From contig NC_082701.1 in the NCBI RefSeq assembly GCF_949987515.2, positions 40,751,755 to 40,815,754 of the forward strand: 64,000 nt of DNA, given 5' to 3'. Shown in pieces: positions 32,838 through 44,640 of the stretch; position 1 is the stretch's first letter, and every line of letters begins with the position of its first letter. The translations under genes and the position numbers were made by a program. This stretch comes from Delphinus delphis. Lineage: Eukaryota; Chordata; Mammalia; Artiodactyla; Delphinidae. Below the pieces are notes generated by a model. It ran no database searches and was not told the DNA's origin. It saw only the letters and a list, made by a program, of their open reading frames with translations.

Positions 32838-33060
32838 ACTCTTTCCACCATGATTTTAAATAAGCAATAGCTAGTGGATTAATTGGAAAAGAAACTGAAC
32901 CTCAGGTATGGAATAAATAGTTATTAAGTTCTTAACATGTACTGATACTCCTATCAGGGAAATTCTTCTCCTTTTCCTTCTCTGTGGTTTGGTTAACCCA
33001 GATTCCCCCTTCAGGTCTTAAAGTAGACCTCACCATCTCTGGAAAGCCACCTTGACCTGT

Positions 33061-33285
33061 TGTATCAGGTAACATCTGCTCTCCCTGCCCTGAACTGCCA
33101 TGAGTTTGCAATGAGCTGGCATCTCTCCTATCATCACACTTGTTACACAGTGTCATATGCACTTATGTACGTTTTTTGTCTTCCTCACTGGACAGTAAGC
33201 TCCATAAGAGCAGGGACTGCTAAAGTCCCAGCATCTAGCAGAATTCCTGGCACATGGAGGTACTGAATGAATATGGACCGAAACA
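33061..33285 (+). mobile_element. L2 LINE 3' end
   Basis: TCACTGGACAGTAAGCTCC, ATAAGAGCAGGGACTGC, then CCTGGCACATGGAGGTACTG. Confidence 0.85.
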
Positions 33286-33999
33286 GCGGCTAACGGAATG
33301 ATGAGTGAATGAGTGCAGGAATGTAGGTACGGAACTGTACAGAGTACATGTCTGATCCGTTCTAACCAGCTGAAAGTGCTCCCAAACATAACTGAATCCA
33401 TCCCTTTCATGGAATGGTTGAGGAAGGTAAGGTCCAGAGAGAAAGTGAATGTTCCTAGGTGCGTAGAAAATTAATAGACAAGGGGGAACTGGAATCCAGG
33501 AATGCTGGCTCATGGTGCCATGCTATTTCTACTATAACGCTGCTCCCTGATCCCCTCGAGGTCGGTATTTCTGCCATCCTCACACCTTTAGGATTAAGTC
33601 ATAAACTCAGCACGCATGGCCTTTTGAGAGTCTCATTCATTTCAATAAAGGCATTCTGGAGAACAATGCATTAAGCCCAAATATCTTTTATGTAACTGGG
33701 TTTAAAACGTTGGGCTTGGCAGGTAGAGAATATAATTTGGGGTGTTTTACATTCCCTTTGGGTGTCCCACAAATCTTCATCATGAGACCAGGCTGTCTCC
33801 TTAGGAAAATCTGAATCGAGTAGGATTGTCATAAAGTCAGCTGAAACCGCTTGCCTGAAGTTATTACAATCAAGGCTGGTGATTGGTGGGGAGAACATGG
33901 TAGACAGGGACCAGAGAGAAGATCTACCTGAAAGCCAGCAAAGTGAAAAGAGTAATAATACGCCCATCTGTTTCTGATTCTATCAAGGGAGAGAGTGGA
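33286..33999. other. Mostly unique sequence, no gene seen
   Basis: A weak MIR-like part (AGGTAAGGTCCAGAGAG) near 33425. Frames at 33459-33967 show no domains. Confidence 0.45.
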
Positions 34000-34510
34000 C
34001 AAACTTCAGTCTTTGGTCACAACCATCTCCAGGGTGAAGAGCTGGGGTATGCTTCACTCATGCATGTTGGCATGTATCCCCCTTCCTCTCTGATTGCTAA
34101 AAGAAGTGCGCCCAACCTCAAGGCAGGCATTATGACTGGTCTCCAGCCAGTCATGGTGGCCTTCTTCCCCTTTACCAATGATTGGCCAAGCAGTGAGCAC
34201 GTGATCCAGTTTCAGCCAATAAAACACAAGGAGAAAACCATTGGTACCCTTGGGGGAGATTTTCTCCCTGGGAAAGGAGAAAGCCAGCTTTTGTTCTCAT
34301 TACACCCCTTCCTCCATGGAGCTCTGATATACAGGGATATGCTCACGGCTGCGGCAGCCATCCTGAGACCTTGAGGGAAGGTATCGTTGTCTAGCAGAGG
34401 GCAGAAGTAGCCAGACCATGAGTCCTTGATGAGTCTGTGATCATTCAGCCGCTAAACTGATCCTGTCTCTGGTTTCTTGGCAAGTGAAATACTAAATGTC
34501 CCTATGGATT
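34000..34510. other. Unassigned; possibly ancient LTR-type repeat
   Basis: CTTTACCAATGATTGGCC and GTTTCAGCCAATAAAAC resemble the internal part of old LTR repeats. The 143-codon plus frame at 33943-34374 has no recognised domain. Confidence 0.3.
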
Positions 34511-34538
34511 AAGCTATTGTTAGGTTTATGGTTTGAGC

Positions 34539-34760
34539 CAGGAGTCAGCAAACTTTTTCTGTAAAGGGTCAGATAGTAAATATTTTCAGCTTCATGGGCC
34601 ACACATGATCTCTGTCCCAAGTATTCCGTGTCTGCCACTGTTGCACCAAAATAGCCATAGACAGTATGTAAAGGATGAGGCTGCATCCCAATAAAACTTT
34701 ATTGACACAAACAGGCAGCGGGCCCGATCTGGCCCACAGACCATAGTTTGCCAACTCCTG
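34539..34760. mobile_element. hAT-type non-autonomous DNA transposon
   Basis: Terminal inverted repeats CAGGAGTCAGCAAAC and GTTTGCCAACTCCTG. The interior has TTTCTGTAAAGGGTCAGATA and AATAAAACTTTATTGACAC. Flanking 8-mers GTTTGAGC and CTTTAAGT are diverged duplications (5 of 8 match). Confidence 0.9.
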
Positions 34761-34774
34761 CTTTAAGTCATGGA

Positions 34775-35430
34775 TACATTCATCTCACAAATATTTATTA
34801 AGAACCTTGCATGTTCTAGCCACAGTTCTAGGTGCTGGGGATAGAGCAGGGATCAAAACATATCAGGTCTCTGCCCTGTGAAGATTATGCGCTGTTCAGG
34901 GAAATGTGTAAAAGACAAATGAATAAATAAAGAAGATAATCGCAGATTGTGATAAATGCTGGGGTGGAAACGATGTGATGGAGAGTTTAAGTTCGGGCAG
35001 AGCAGTGGGATGGACCCAGTTTAAATGGGTTGGTGAGAGAAGGCATTTCTGGGAAGATGACATTTAGGACCTAAAGAATGAGAAGGAGCTTGATGATGAA
35101 GAACTAGGAAATATCCTGTAACAGGCCACAGGAACTGCAAATGTAAGGACTCCAGGGCAGGACGCATTCTGACATAGTCAGGAGTGCCACAGAAGCTGGG
35201 GAGGAATGAACAAGAGAGAGAAAAGGAGGCAGGGGCCATATCATGCAGGGCCCAGCAGGCTTGGGAGGAAACATGGACTTTATGCCAAAGGCCACGTAGG
35301 ATTCTACAGAAGGCAATGGTAGGTAATGATTTACACTTTAAAATGATCAACCTGAGTGTTAACATGGATGGTGGGGAGACAAGAGTTGGAGCGGAGAGGC
35401 CAGTTGGGAAGCTTCTCAACAGCCCAATAA
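34775..35430 (-). mobile_element. L2 LINE 3' part
   Basis: CACAAATATTTATTAAGAAC, TAGGTGCTGGGGATAGAGCA, AAATGCTGGGGTGG, then AGAGAAGGCATTTCTGGG and CATGCAGGGCCCAGCAGGC are antisense L2 in order. Confidence 0.85.
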
Positions 35431-37245
35431 TTTTCTAAGGGGTATCTTAACTCACTCTAGTTGTGGATACAATGAGTTCCCCTGGGTGGTAGAGATGGGC
35501 TGAGGGAAGCAAACCTGGGAACTTAGAAGCACCTGGGAGAATGTTCCAAAAATATAGACTGGCTTGTCTATGAAGATATTTAGGAAACCACATCTAATAA
35601 GGCCTGAGACAGGGCTACCTGGTGAGCCAACGCTGTGAATGACCTCCTTCCCCTTCGGCAGCTCATAAGAAGCCTTGCACACTTGCTGGGTTCTCCTGAG
35701 ATTAGGGTGGCAGGACCTAGAAGTGGCTCACAGTGGCCTCCAGGCTGGAGCGGAGGATGGATGAGGGATGTACTCAGCCATTCTGCTTCCCCTGTGACAC
35801 AGACTGACAGCACACCCTATACGCCCAAGAAGACATTCGTGGAAGGGCTGGTCAGGTTGTATATCGATTCCTCAATTTGTCAGAGGATTTGAGGCAGCTT
35901 TCAAGACATACATGTAATAAAATAGAAAGATGTGACTTAAATATATCAAGACTAAGGAAAATACAAATCAGACCAAAGATCAAGACCAGTGGACAGAAGA
36001 GAAAACCAAGATGCAGGTTATAATACCTACAAGGTTGCCATCCCTGAAAACGTGGGAAACCCCATCTGTTTGCTGATTCCAGTTGTGTTATTCACAATCC
36101 CCCCAGCATTATACAGTTACCCATAGTCACGCCAACCCTTGGGCCTTTCTTGCCAGCCTGGTGGCAATCTCCACGCACCTCGTGCAGGTGCCCAGGGTGA
36201 GGGCCCCTCTCTCCCTGCCTGCCTCTGAGATGATCTCAGGCACAGTATTTCTCCTTCTCAGGGCGGGGAGGAAAAGCTGCAGCCGGTATTCACAGTTTCC
36301 CACTCAATTGCTTTGTTCTGGTTTCGCTTAATGATTTCTCCGTCAGATCTGAATCCCTTCACATTACTAAAGTCAAAATGCTAACAAGTAAGGCAGAGGG
36401 AACCAAGACCTGAGATTCTGGTCCTGAAGCTACAGGGGAAGGCAGCTGAGTTCCAGGGCCAGAGGTCCTCGCAGTGGATCTGGGCCAGAGTGAAGCTAAC
36501 AAGGGGGCATGTGGATGAAAGTGAGCCGGTAGTGGCCAGCCTGGCCCCTGCTCTGGTTCAAGGTTAAGTGTCCATTAACCCAGACCGCAATGCCCCACAC
36601 CCAGCTCAGGCTCAGGCCACTTTGGGCAAATCACTTCCCTTCTCCCCTGTCCCCAGCCAAAGGGGATTGGCTAGTTTACTAGGAAGGGGTAGACTCTAGG
36701 CTGGGAAGGAGGGAGCTACAGCTCATAAAGGAGAGAGATGCTGTGATGGTGGCTGATGGCCAGAAGACTCCTGTCTGGCTGAGGCGACCTCGTATGCACC
36801 CCTCTTTCTGCCCTTTCCCTCCCTCCCACCCCTGTTAGCCCATCAACCCCTTGTGCCTCTGCGCCATCTTTGCCTTTAGGCCACTGGTGTCTCTGTCTCA
36901 GGTCCTTCTGGCCAGGCAGTTCCTGTTGGTGTCCCTTCTCTGGCTCAGCACCCTTAAGCTCTCAGCATCCTTCTCTTGTGAACTGTCTTCACGAGCCCAG
37001 CCAGGAGGGGTCACTCATATGTCCAGGCTCTCCCACCTGCCCCTACACATCCATCCACCCCCAACCTAACATCTGGCTCAGACGGATCATCTGTCAGTCA
37101 CAGGTGACTGTTCTCGGGCCACAGCCCAGTAGACCGGTCCAGGCGCAACATTTCCCTCACCTGTGCCGAGTGACAGGACACCTCCCTCAGCTGAACCTGG
37201 TGGGAGTGACAGGGCTCCATCACGAGAGACAGCGTGGGGTCCTGA
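35431..37245. other. Unique sequence, no gene seen
   Basis: The longest frame (126 codons, 36870-37250) has no domain. No promoter or splice pattern identified. Confidence 0.45.
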
Positions 37246-37247
37246 AG

Positions 37248-37357
37248 TAGGGTGACCAATTCCTCCCAGTTTGCCTGGACTTTCCCAGTTTTAAAACTAA
37301 AAGTCCCAGATCCTGGGAACCCCTCCAGTCCTGGGTAAACCGGATGGTTGGTTACCC
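37248..37357. mobile_element. Palindromic DNA-transposon-like repeat
   Basis: TAGGGTGACCAATTCC on the left is complemented by GGATGGTTGGTTACCC on the right, around CAGTTTTAAAACTAAAAG. An old, short inverted-repeat element of a form common in mammals; family not assigned. Confidence 0.65.
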
Positions 37358-37364
37358 GACAAGA

Positions 37365-37585
37365 GAACTGGACTTAGAACGTAAGAACCAGCTTCAGTCC
37401 CGGCTCTGCTCTGTACTACCTGTAATCATTGGCAACACACGTCTCCCTCTCTCTAAACTGACAAGTGGAATCCCTTCCCTGCCTACCTCGCAGGGCCGTT
37501 CTGAAGAGTCACATCAGATGATGAAGGTGAAAGTGCTTAGCGAGCACTAAAGCACTGGACAGATGTAAGGGGCTTTTATTACCAA
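37365..37585 (+). mobile_element. MIR SINE
   Basis: CAGTCCCGGCTCTGCTCTGT, TACCTCGCAGGGCCGTTCTG and AAAGTGCTTAGCGAGCAC in sense MIR order. Confidence 0.75.
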
Positions 37586-37589
37586 GTGT

Positions 37590-39030
37590 TTCTGACCTGG
37601 CGGCCAGAGTATCACCAATTTCAGTTAATCAAATAAATTGGTTTGATGGAAACAGGTTCCTACACCTTTGCCAAGGGTTCAGGGCCAGAGCAAGGAAAAG
37701 GAAGGAATCCAAAGGTTCACAGCTCTGGCTGAGCTAAACTCAAGCAGAGGCTTGCCCGAGCCTCCCCTCTGCTCCAGGAGCCCAGAACATGCCTGTCTGG
37801 GACCCACCTGCAAGCTTAGACCCAGGATGAGGTCTTGTCAAGATCCTTTCCCAGACACAGAGAAATCAAATGCAGTTTGTTCTCAATCGTCCATGCTGTG
37901 GTTGACTAAAACTGGCAAATGTCAGGCGAGCATCATTTCCGCTTGAACACTGGTGTGTTCAGGGCTCTGGGCTTCACCGTATTCTGGGTGTGTTCAGGAA
38001 TAAACAGGAGGATGTGGAAACCCAAACGGCTCTGAGAGAATCAGTCCTCAGTCCCTTGGTAGTTTCTCCTATCGAGATTCGTCCTTGACACTGATGCAAG
38101 GCCCCAGCTGAAACTGGACAGGCACTGTCCTGAAGCTTGGGTCCTGAGTTGAATATGGATGTTCATATTCAACCGTGATGAGTCGGCTCCCTTCTTCCAT
38201 AGTGGAAGGAAGGTTGTGGTTAGGGAATAAAAGCAAACTCAGTTTGACAGACTGATAGCCAGGTGCTTCCTCTGAAGAAACTTGTCTTCTAGGTGGTGAG
38301 ACGCCAGAGAAGCAGAGAAACAGCCGCCCATAAATAGGCCTAATATTGGACTGTCTATCGCACAGTAAGAAATAGAGCTACTCTTGCCAAAGTGGACTTA
38401 GGCAGGGTAAGTGACAATCTCATCAATAATTTGGGAGCAAGCTTTGCTGTGGACAATTTGCAATGCAGATCATCTGTCCCTGTGTAATTAAGACTAGATT
38501 GTCCCCATTTCTGGTTTGTGAGTTATGGAATTTGAGGCACTGTGAACCCAATAAAGAAAAACAACTACAACAAAGCTAGCAGCCTCTCTTCCCAGCTCAG
38601 CTAATTAGAGACCATCGAAAAACCAGCTTTGCCTGATGTGGGTCAAGCCAGTGCTGGCCTACTGTACTGGCTTTTTCAGTTAGCCTTGCAGAAGTCACTC
38701 GTTTCCCCATCCTCTCTCCATCTGGGAAGTGGGGTGACAGCCAGACAACCCTCCCTCTGCCCCTCTCATTGTGAGTTTGTTTGCTGATGACTTTCCCTTT
38801 GAAAAGCTAGCAGTAGTGAGAAGGAAGGGAATTTGCCTAGATTAAAGTAAGTGTCCAATGCCCTTTAAAGTGATGGAAGTTTTAAAATTGGAGAATGTTC
38901 TTAAGGTTAACCTCTTTATTTTACAGGAGCAGAAAAACAAGGCTTGGAGTGTATATGGGGCGGGGGGCGTGGAGACCAAGCACATTGTTGAGAAAACAAA
39001 GATTAAATTCAGAGGATTCTGACTTTATCT
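37590..39030. other. Repeat-poor sequence
   Basis: No repeat or gene recognised. 38380-38640 is AT-rich with GTGTAATTAAGAC, TCATCAATAATTTG and GCTAATTAGAG motifs and could be conserved non-coding DNA. Confidence 0.3.
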
Positions 39031-39039
39031 GTGAAATCA

Positions 39040-39270
39040 TACCACATATTTATTGAATATTTACAAGGGACAGGCTTGATATGTACTCCCTTATTTAATC
39101 CTGTGACAACCTATGAGGCTGTTATTATTATTATCTTCATTTTGCAGGTAGGAAAACCAAGGCACAGAGAGGTTAAGTAACTTGCCCAAGGTCACACAGC
39201 TGGCAGACTAAGCTGAGATTAAACCCCAAGTTCCAGACATCACTCTTGCTCTTACACACTCACTTCTCAG
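39040..39270 (-). mobile_element. MIR SINE, near full length
   Basis: CTTCATTTTGCAGGTAGGAA, CACAGAGAGGTTAAGTAACT and CCAAGGTCACACAGCTGGC: very close to the antisense MIR core. Confidence 0.92.
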
Positions 39271-39379
39271 CTATCCTACCTCTTGGTTGTGCACATCCCA
39301 GAACCTGTAGCTTTTTGGAAAGTTACTTATTCGTAGACTGAGTCTGATCTTTTGCTCATCTTCAAATAAATGTATCCAT

Positions 39380-39495
39380 TAATTCATTTGTCTATTAAAT
39401 ATTTATTGAGTATCTACCATATACCAGGTTCTGTGGGCTCCAAATAAGTAACACCCAGTTTCTGCCTTCCAGGAGCTCACAATCCATTGATACCC
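39380..39495 (-). mobile_element. L2 LINE 3' end
   Basis: TTAAATATTTATTGAGTATC, TACCATATACCAGGTTCTG and CTTCCAGGAGCTCACAATCC. Confidence 0.75.
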
Positions 39496-39526
39496 CTCTT
39501 CCAGGTGGCAGGCTTCTATTTTGTAA

Positions 39527-39745
39527 ACTGTGTTAGTTTTCTGTTGTAACAAATTACCACAAACTCGGGGCTTAAAACTACACCCATTTATTAGCCTCCA
39601 GTTCCGTAGGTCAGAAGCCCAAGCGGCCTTGGCTGGGCTCGTTGTTTAGAGTCTCACAAGACTGAAGTCAAGGCGTCAGCTGGCCTGGCCTCTTACCTGG
39701 TGTCTCTGGGGGAAAAATCTGCTTCCGGGATCACTCAGGCTGTTG
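39527..39745. mobile_element. Ancient repeat, family unassigned
   Basis: GTTAGTTTTCTGTTGTAACA, AATTACCACAAACTCGGGGC and TTAAAACTACACCC form a known dispersed mammalian repeat start. Confidence 0.6.
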
Positions 39746-39749
39746 GGGA

Positions 39750-39890
39750 ATAGGTGCTATTATTCCCCCCGTCTCATAGAGAAGGAAACTGATGCCCAGA
39801 GAGGTTTCTATCTTCCCCAGGACCACACTGGTAGAATTGATGTAATCCCAGCTTGAGTCTGTCAAACTCAAAAAGCAAGGGTCCTCTCCT
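39750..39890 (-). mobile_element. MIR SINE fragment
   Basis: CATAGAGAAGGAAACTGATG, CCCAGAGAGGTTTC, CCAGGACCACACTGG. Confidence 0.7.
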
Positions 39891-39989
39891 TCCTCAGCAG
39901 CTCCGGGGGTGGTGCTTATGGGCAGTGAGTAATAAACACCCCTCCCCCATCCATCACCATGTCACCACTGCTAGTACCAAGAGCACTGG

Positions 39990-40200
39990 AATGCACTGAC
40001 TTCTTACCTAGGGCTCCCTTAACCCTCATGAGCATCCTGTGAGGTAGGGGCCATTATCATTCCCATTTTCTAGTTGAAGAAGCTGAGGCACCATGAGCTT
40101 ATATAAGTCACCCAAAGTCACAAAGCTGGTTGGAAGTACAGCAGGATTTGAAGTGAGGCGGTCTATCTCCAGAGCCTGCACAGTCTATGCCATCCTGCTT
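39990..40200 (-). mobile_element. MIR SINE
   Basis: CATCCTGTGAGGTAGGGGCC, TTGAAGAAGCTGAGGCACC and AAAGTCACAAAGCTGGTTGG. Confidence 0.8.
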
Positions 40201-40259
40201 TTTCTGCCAGAAATTGAGAAGAAAAAGAAATGAAAGATGTAAACCTTGCCCATGAAGGA

Positions 40260-40440
40260 ATAAGGGTGCCTGCTCTATGCTGGGTACATACCGTGGACTC
40301 CATATAGCTCAGCATATTTAATACCTGTATTTAAAATAAGTCAATGTGTGGACAGTGGCTCGCCCGAGGCCGCACAGCTGTATAGTGCTAGAACCGGGAT
40401 TTGAGCTGGGTTCTCTCTAAAGCCTGCACTCTTTCCATTC
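40260..40440 (-). mobile_element. MIR SINE
   Basis: GTGGCTCGCCCGAGGCCGC, ACAGCTGTATAGTGC and AGCCTGCACTCTTTCCA. CpG-containing forms of the usual core remain. Confidence 0.7.
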
Positions 40441-41390
40441 ATCAAAGACACACACAGGTACATGTGCACGGGATCAGAGAACATGATCCAGTGGTAGCCT
40501 CGTGTGCACAACAGCTTGGGGCAGAATGAGGGCCTGAAAGTTGAAGGGTGCGGACCTCAGGCAGGTCAGTCTAGGTGGACTTCTAGGAGGAGGTGAGAGA
40601 GAAGGCGAGTGAGTGAGGAGGTGAGTTTGGAGCTCCTTGGATGGTTTGGTTTTGACTAGGAACCATGTCCAGGTTTTGTTTTTTTTTCTTATTTAAAAAA
40701 ATACTCGCGTTGGATTGCTATAAATAAATGATGGGCTCTGTTTCTAAATCGGCTTTTATTTCCATGTGTTAACAACTAATTACTGGCGCACTTGGCAGGC
40801 AGTCCCTCTCTGAGTCTGCAGAGCCATTAGTGTGACAGCCCCTACTCTGTCGGCATGCATGTTTAAAGAGCCCCTCGCCTCCCTCTTTGAAGGGGGACCC
40901 TGCTTACTGGTGGCCTCCCTCTCTCCCCATGAGTCTACTGAGCCTGGAGCAACTTGACTCCCTCATTTCAAATATAACTTCTATGGAAAAAAGCAAGGCA
41001 GGTGTGAATTTAGAGCCCCATTCCGACCCTGTGATCCCTGGGAGCCCCTGGGTTAAATTTATTTTTATAGAGTTTTTGCAGTTAGCGCTGCCCAGCTGCC
41101 AGCAGGTGAGAGAGGGAATGTGAGATTGTCTTAGGAGAGAGGGCAAGCCAAAGGTAGGCTTGAACCCCTTTTCAGAGTGCCACCATTGTACAAACTGTAA
41201 GCTTACCGTCAAGATTCTTTCTTCATCTTTCAATTAGGAGGGTCACCTACTGACAAAACGCTTCCTGAGTATTATTATTTGTACCTAAAGGTAGTGAAAT
41301 GTTGGGGGGTTTTTTAATATCATAATCTGCATTTCACAGGGCTTCCCAATCCAGACTCTTTCCCAATCCACCTATTTGTAGAATTATAAT
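40441..41390. other. Repeat-poor sequence
   Basis: 40680-40880 is AT-rich (ATAAATAAATGATGGGC, GTTAACAACTAATTACTGGC) and repeat-free, a possible conserved non-coding element. Opposed frames at 40887-41233 have no domains. Confidence 0.3.
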
Positions 41391-41394
41391 GACT

Positions 41395-41610
41395 TCCTAC
41401 AGCGTTTATGGAACTTTCACCGTGTTACGTACTTTACATGAATTATCTCATCGAATCATCCCAAAAGCCCTGGGAGTTTGGTGCTATGTGAATCTCCATC
41501 TTCAGGCATAGAGGGGAACAGCGATACATCACCCACTAGGTAGTGGTAAAGCCAGGTCCCAACCGTGGCAGCCCTGCCTTCAGATTCTGCTCTCAGCCAT
41601 GATGCTCTGT
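41395..41610 (-). mobile_element. MIR SINE
   Basis: GTACTTTACATGAATTATCT, CATCCCAAAAGCCCTGGGAG and GGTAAAGCCAGGTCCCAACC. Confidence 0.7.
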
Positions 41611-41634
41611 TGGTAGAATGGGCTGGCATATCGA

Positions 41635-41760
41635 GGTCTGTGTGCAGCCTCTTTTTCATCATATGAGGAAACTGACATGCACGGAGGACATGCCTGGTCA
41701 TATAACCAACCATTGACAGAACAAAATCCACATTCTTTCTACTCTACCGAAGCAGCCTGA
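41635..41760 (-). mobile_element. MIR SINE fragment
   Basis: CATATGAGGAAACTGACATG, GGTCATATAACCAACCATTG and TTTCTACTCTACCGAAG. Confidence 0.65.
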
Positions 41761-41769
41761 ATCCATACC

Positions 41770-41880
41770 ATGTTTCCATTTCCTATTGGCCAAGTGCCCT
41801 TGGACAAACTACTGAACTCAGTTTCCTCATCTGTGAACTAGAAATATTAACACATACCTTGTACATTTGAAACAAAGATG
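41770..41880 (+). mobile_element. MIR SINE fragment
   Basis: AAGTGCCCTTGGACAAACTA then CTCAGTTTCCTCATCTGTGA. Three MIRs thus lie in tandem within 490 bp. Confidence 0.75.
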
Positions 41881-41994
41881 GGAAGAGAAAGCACCCAAAC
41901 TAGTACTCTGGACACAATACATAGACCGTTCTTTCTTCCCTCCTCTGAAGCAAAGCTTCTGAAATAGAGAAGAACCAGTTCTGTTGACCATCCC

Positions 41995-43045
41995 AGAATA
42001 TCTTTGTGAAGATATATGCAATCTGTATAACTGACAATGGATTAATATCTGTGAAAAATAAAGCGTTCCTATAAATCAGTGACTCTCAACTGAGGGCAGT
42101 TTGGGAATACCTGGAGACACACTTGTCACACCTGGGATGGGAGGGAAGGATTTAGTGCTGACACCTAGTGAGAAAAGGCCGGGGACGCTGCTGAAGCTTC
42201 TACAATCCAGGATAGTCTCCGACAAGAAAGGATCATCCAGTGCAAAATGTCAATAGTGCTGCTGTTAAGAAACCCTGCTATCAATCAACATGAAGAAAGA
42301 TCAACGATTCAATGGGAAAATGGACAAATGATCTGGAGAGGTAAGATAAAGAAGTTCAAAACACAAATGGTCAATAAGCATGAAACTACACCCTGCCTCA
42401 CTGGTCGTCAGGGGAAACAATGCAATTTAAAGCAAGAATAAGGCACTGCTCTCCACCATCAAATGAACGGGAATCACAAAGTCTGAGAGGACCAAGTGCT
42501 GGTTGGGTTACAGAGCGATGGGAACTCATGCTAATGCAGGTACAACCACTTCAGAGAACAATTTGGCAAGACCTAAATAAATTGAAGATGCACAGAACCA
42601 AAGGGAGAAATTCCACCCTGGAGAACTGCTGCAGGTGCAGGGAGAAAAGTGTGAGCAGGAAAGTTAATGGCAGCCTTCTAGTAGTGAACGCTTAGAAACA
42701 GCAGTCCATCAGAGGGGGGTAGATGATGAAATAAACAGTGTACCAACAAAACTTGAGCAAAGGAGAAGTTACAGTGCCTCCTGAAGACAGTATTTATGCT
42801 TAAGTAAAGCTTTAAAACCAGCAAGCCGAACTGTTGACATAGCTGATGTCTACCATGACACATGTACTAGAAACACAGAATCCAGCCCGGAAATCCCAAT
42901 ATCTGTTTCAGGGTGGTGCTTTCCACTGGGGAAGGAGAGTCATGGAGGGATTCTGTTATATTTATAATGTTTCATTTCCTAGGCTGAGTGGCGGGTGTTT
43001 GTTCTCTTATTCCCTATAGTCTTTCTATATTTATAATATAAAATC
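41995..43045 (+). mobile_element. Ancient L1 3' half, split by a hAT element
   Basis: Left part GACAATGGATTAATATCTGT and TTCCTATAAAT; right part GATTCAATGGGAAAATGGAC, then GGTCAATAAGCATGAAAC, AGAACAATTTGGCAAGACC and a 3'UTR-like end. Heavily decayed. Confidence 0.75.
42077..42277. mobile_element. hAT-type non-autonomous DNA transposon
   Basis: CAGTGACTCTCAACTGAGGG to TTAAGAAACCCTG, with ATACCTGGAGACAC and AAAATGTCAATAGTGC inside. Duplications CTATAAAT and CTATCAAT match at 7 of 8 bases, confirming insertion into the older L1. Confidence 0.88.
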
Positions 43046-43735
43046 AAATGAAATGCCACAGAAAGTAGCAGGGTCTCATAAATAAGCTAGTGTCCCCATT
43101 TAACCCAGGTTGGAGCAGATATCTGGGAGAGGGGTGTCGAGGAAGAGAATCTGCTGTCCCTCTTACTCTAGATCCCTATGGGACCATGGCTTTTCCATGC
43201 AAACTCATGCCATGAAGCCCATACTTCACCTTCATGATGACTCATCTAGTCCCTCTGAACACTGGTATCTGCGTGTTTTCGGAAGTCCTCAGTTTCAGAC
43301 TTTGAAGGCAAATGTATCTCTCTGGAAGGACTAAGATTCAGGATCCAAGGTCATTCCCATAGTCAGCTTCAAGATCTGGGGTTCTTACTTTTCATTTTTC
43401 ATTTCCACCCAGTGCACATCAGGGTGGCTAAGTTCATTTGAAGGAATTTGAACAAAGCAGACAGCATCTTCTTGTGTTCCATATGTCCCAATTTTGTCTT
43501 GCCAAGGAAATTATTCATTTTCAAGGACCAGAACCCTCTCAGGACATGTAGAAGACTCTTAAAAGCATTTATAAAATGGGCATAAAGAGGTTCTCTGCAA
43601 CCTTCAAAACATTTCACACTATGTATGAAAAATTAATGAATTGTCCTCAAAGAACAGATGTGTATGGGCAGCTTCTACTGCCAGGAGCTGGGAGAGGGGC
43701 TATGAATGGATTTAAGGCCTGATCCCAGTCTTCAG
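43046..43735. other. Unique sequence, no gene seen
   Basis: Frames of about 73 codons only; nothing recognised. Confidence 0.45.
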
Positions 43736-43739
43736 GAGG

Positions 43740-43960
43740 CTTTCATCCATTCAACAAATATTTACGTAGCACCTACTATGTGATAAGTATGCCCAGGCTC
43801 TGGTAATTTATCAGTGAAAAAGCAAAATCCTACATGAAGGTCTCGTTGGAATGGAAGAGACAAACTGCACAAGTAAACAAAACAACAACAAAAGGCAGAG
43901 TTTAGATAGTGATAACTGCTAGAAAAAATATGCAGTAGGAGAGTATGTAGATAGTGACTG
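43740..43960 (-). mobile_element. L2 LINE 3' end
   Basis: CCATTCAACAAATATTTACG, TAGCACCTACTATGTGATAA and TTAGATAGTGATAACTGCTA. Confidence 0.8.
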
Positions 43961-44159
43961 GGGCCTCAACGCAGTCCCTGCCTTCCTGGACCATACACTC
44001 TGGTTGGGGATATCATAACGGGAAGATGTCCCAGATGACCCAGCTGGAGGGATGGGCCTGAGGTGCTATAAACCACTTCCAAAAGTGGGGCGCTCAGGCT
44101 GGAAGAGTGTACTACCCAGGGGAGACCAAGTTGGTGGGTTGGACAGGGTAGGTGAGGTG

Positions 44160-44640
44160 CATAGATTGAAAAACCTGGCCCAATATTTTAGAACTTCTCC
44201 CATAAAGAAGTGAAATCCCTTTCCCCGCCCCTTGACTCTGGGCTGGCCTCGTGACTCGCTTTGACCAGTAGAATGTGGTGGAAGAGATACTGGGTGAATT
44301 CCAGAACCAAGGCCTGGAGAAGTCAGGCAATTTCTGTTTTTACGCTCCTGGAAGCTTGAGATTGTCATGTTCTGAAGAAACCCCGTCTGGCCTCCTCAAG
44401 GACAAGCGGCCACCGTGGAGAGAGAAAGGCCACGTGGAGGATGAGAGGCCATTCCGGTCACCCAGCTGAGACCCCAGACACATGGGCGGAGCCATCCCAG
44501 GTGCCCCAACGTGGACTGTAGTCACCTGCGTTAAGCTGGACAAGGCCAGCAGAACCACCCAGCCTCCCCGCAGAATGATGAGAAACAATAAGTTTCTAAG
44601 CGGTTATGCTGCGATAAGTAACACAGAAGGTAACGCTCAA
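44160..44640. mobile_element. Ancient LTR-like repeat, family unassigned
   Basis: GGCTGGCCTCGTGACTCGC, TTTGACCAGTAGAATGTGG, and an end with GAGAAACAATAAGTTTC and AAGCGGTTATGCTGC. Order resembles old mammalian LTR repeats. Confidence 0.45.
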
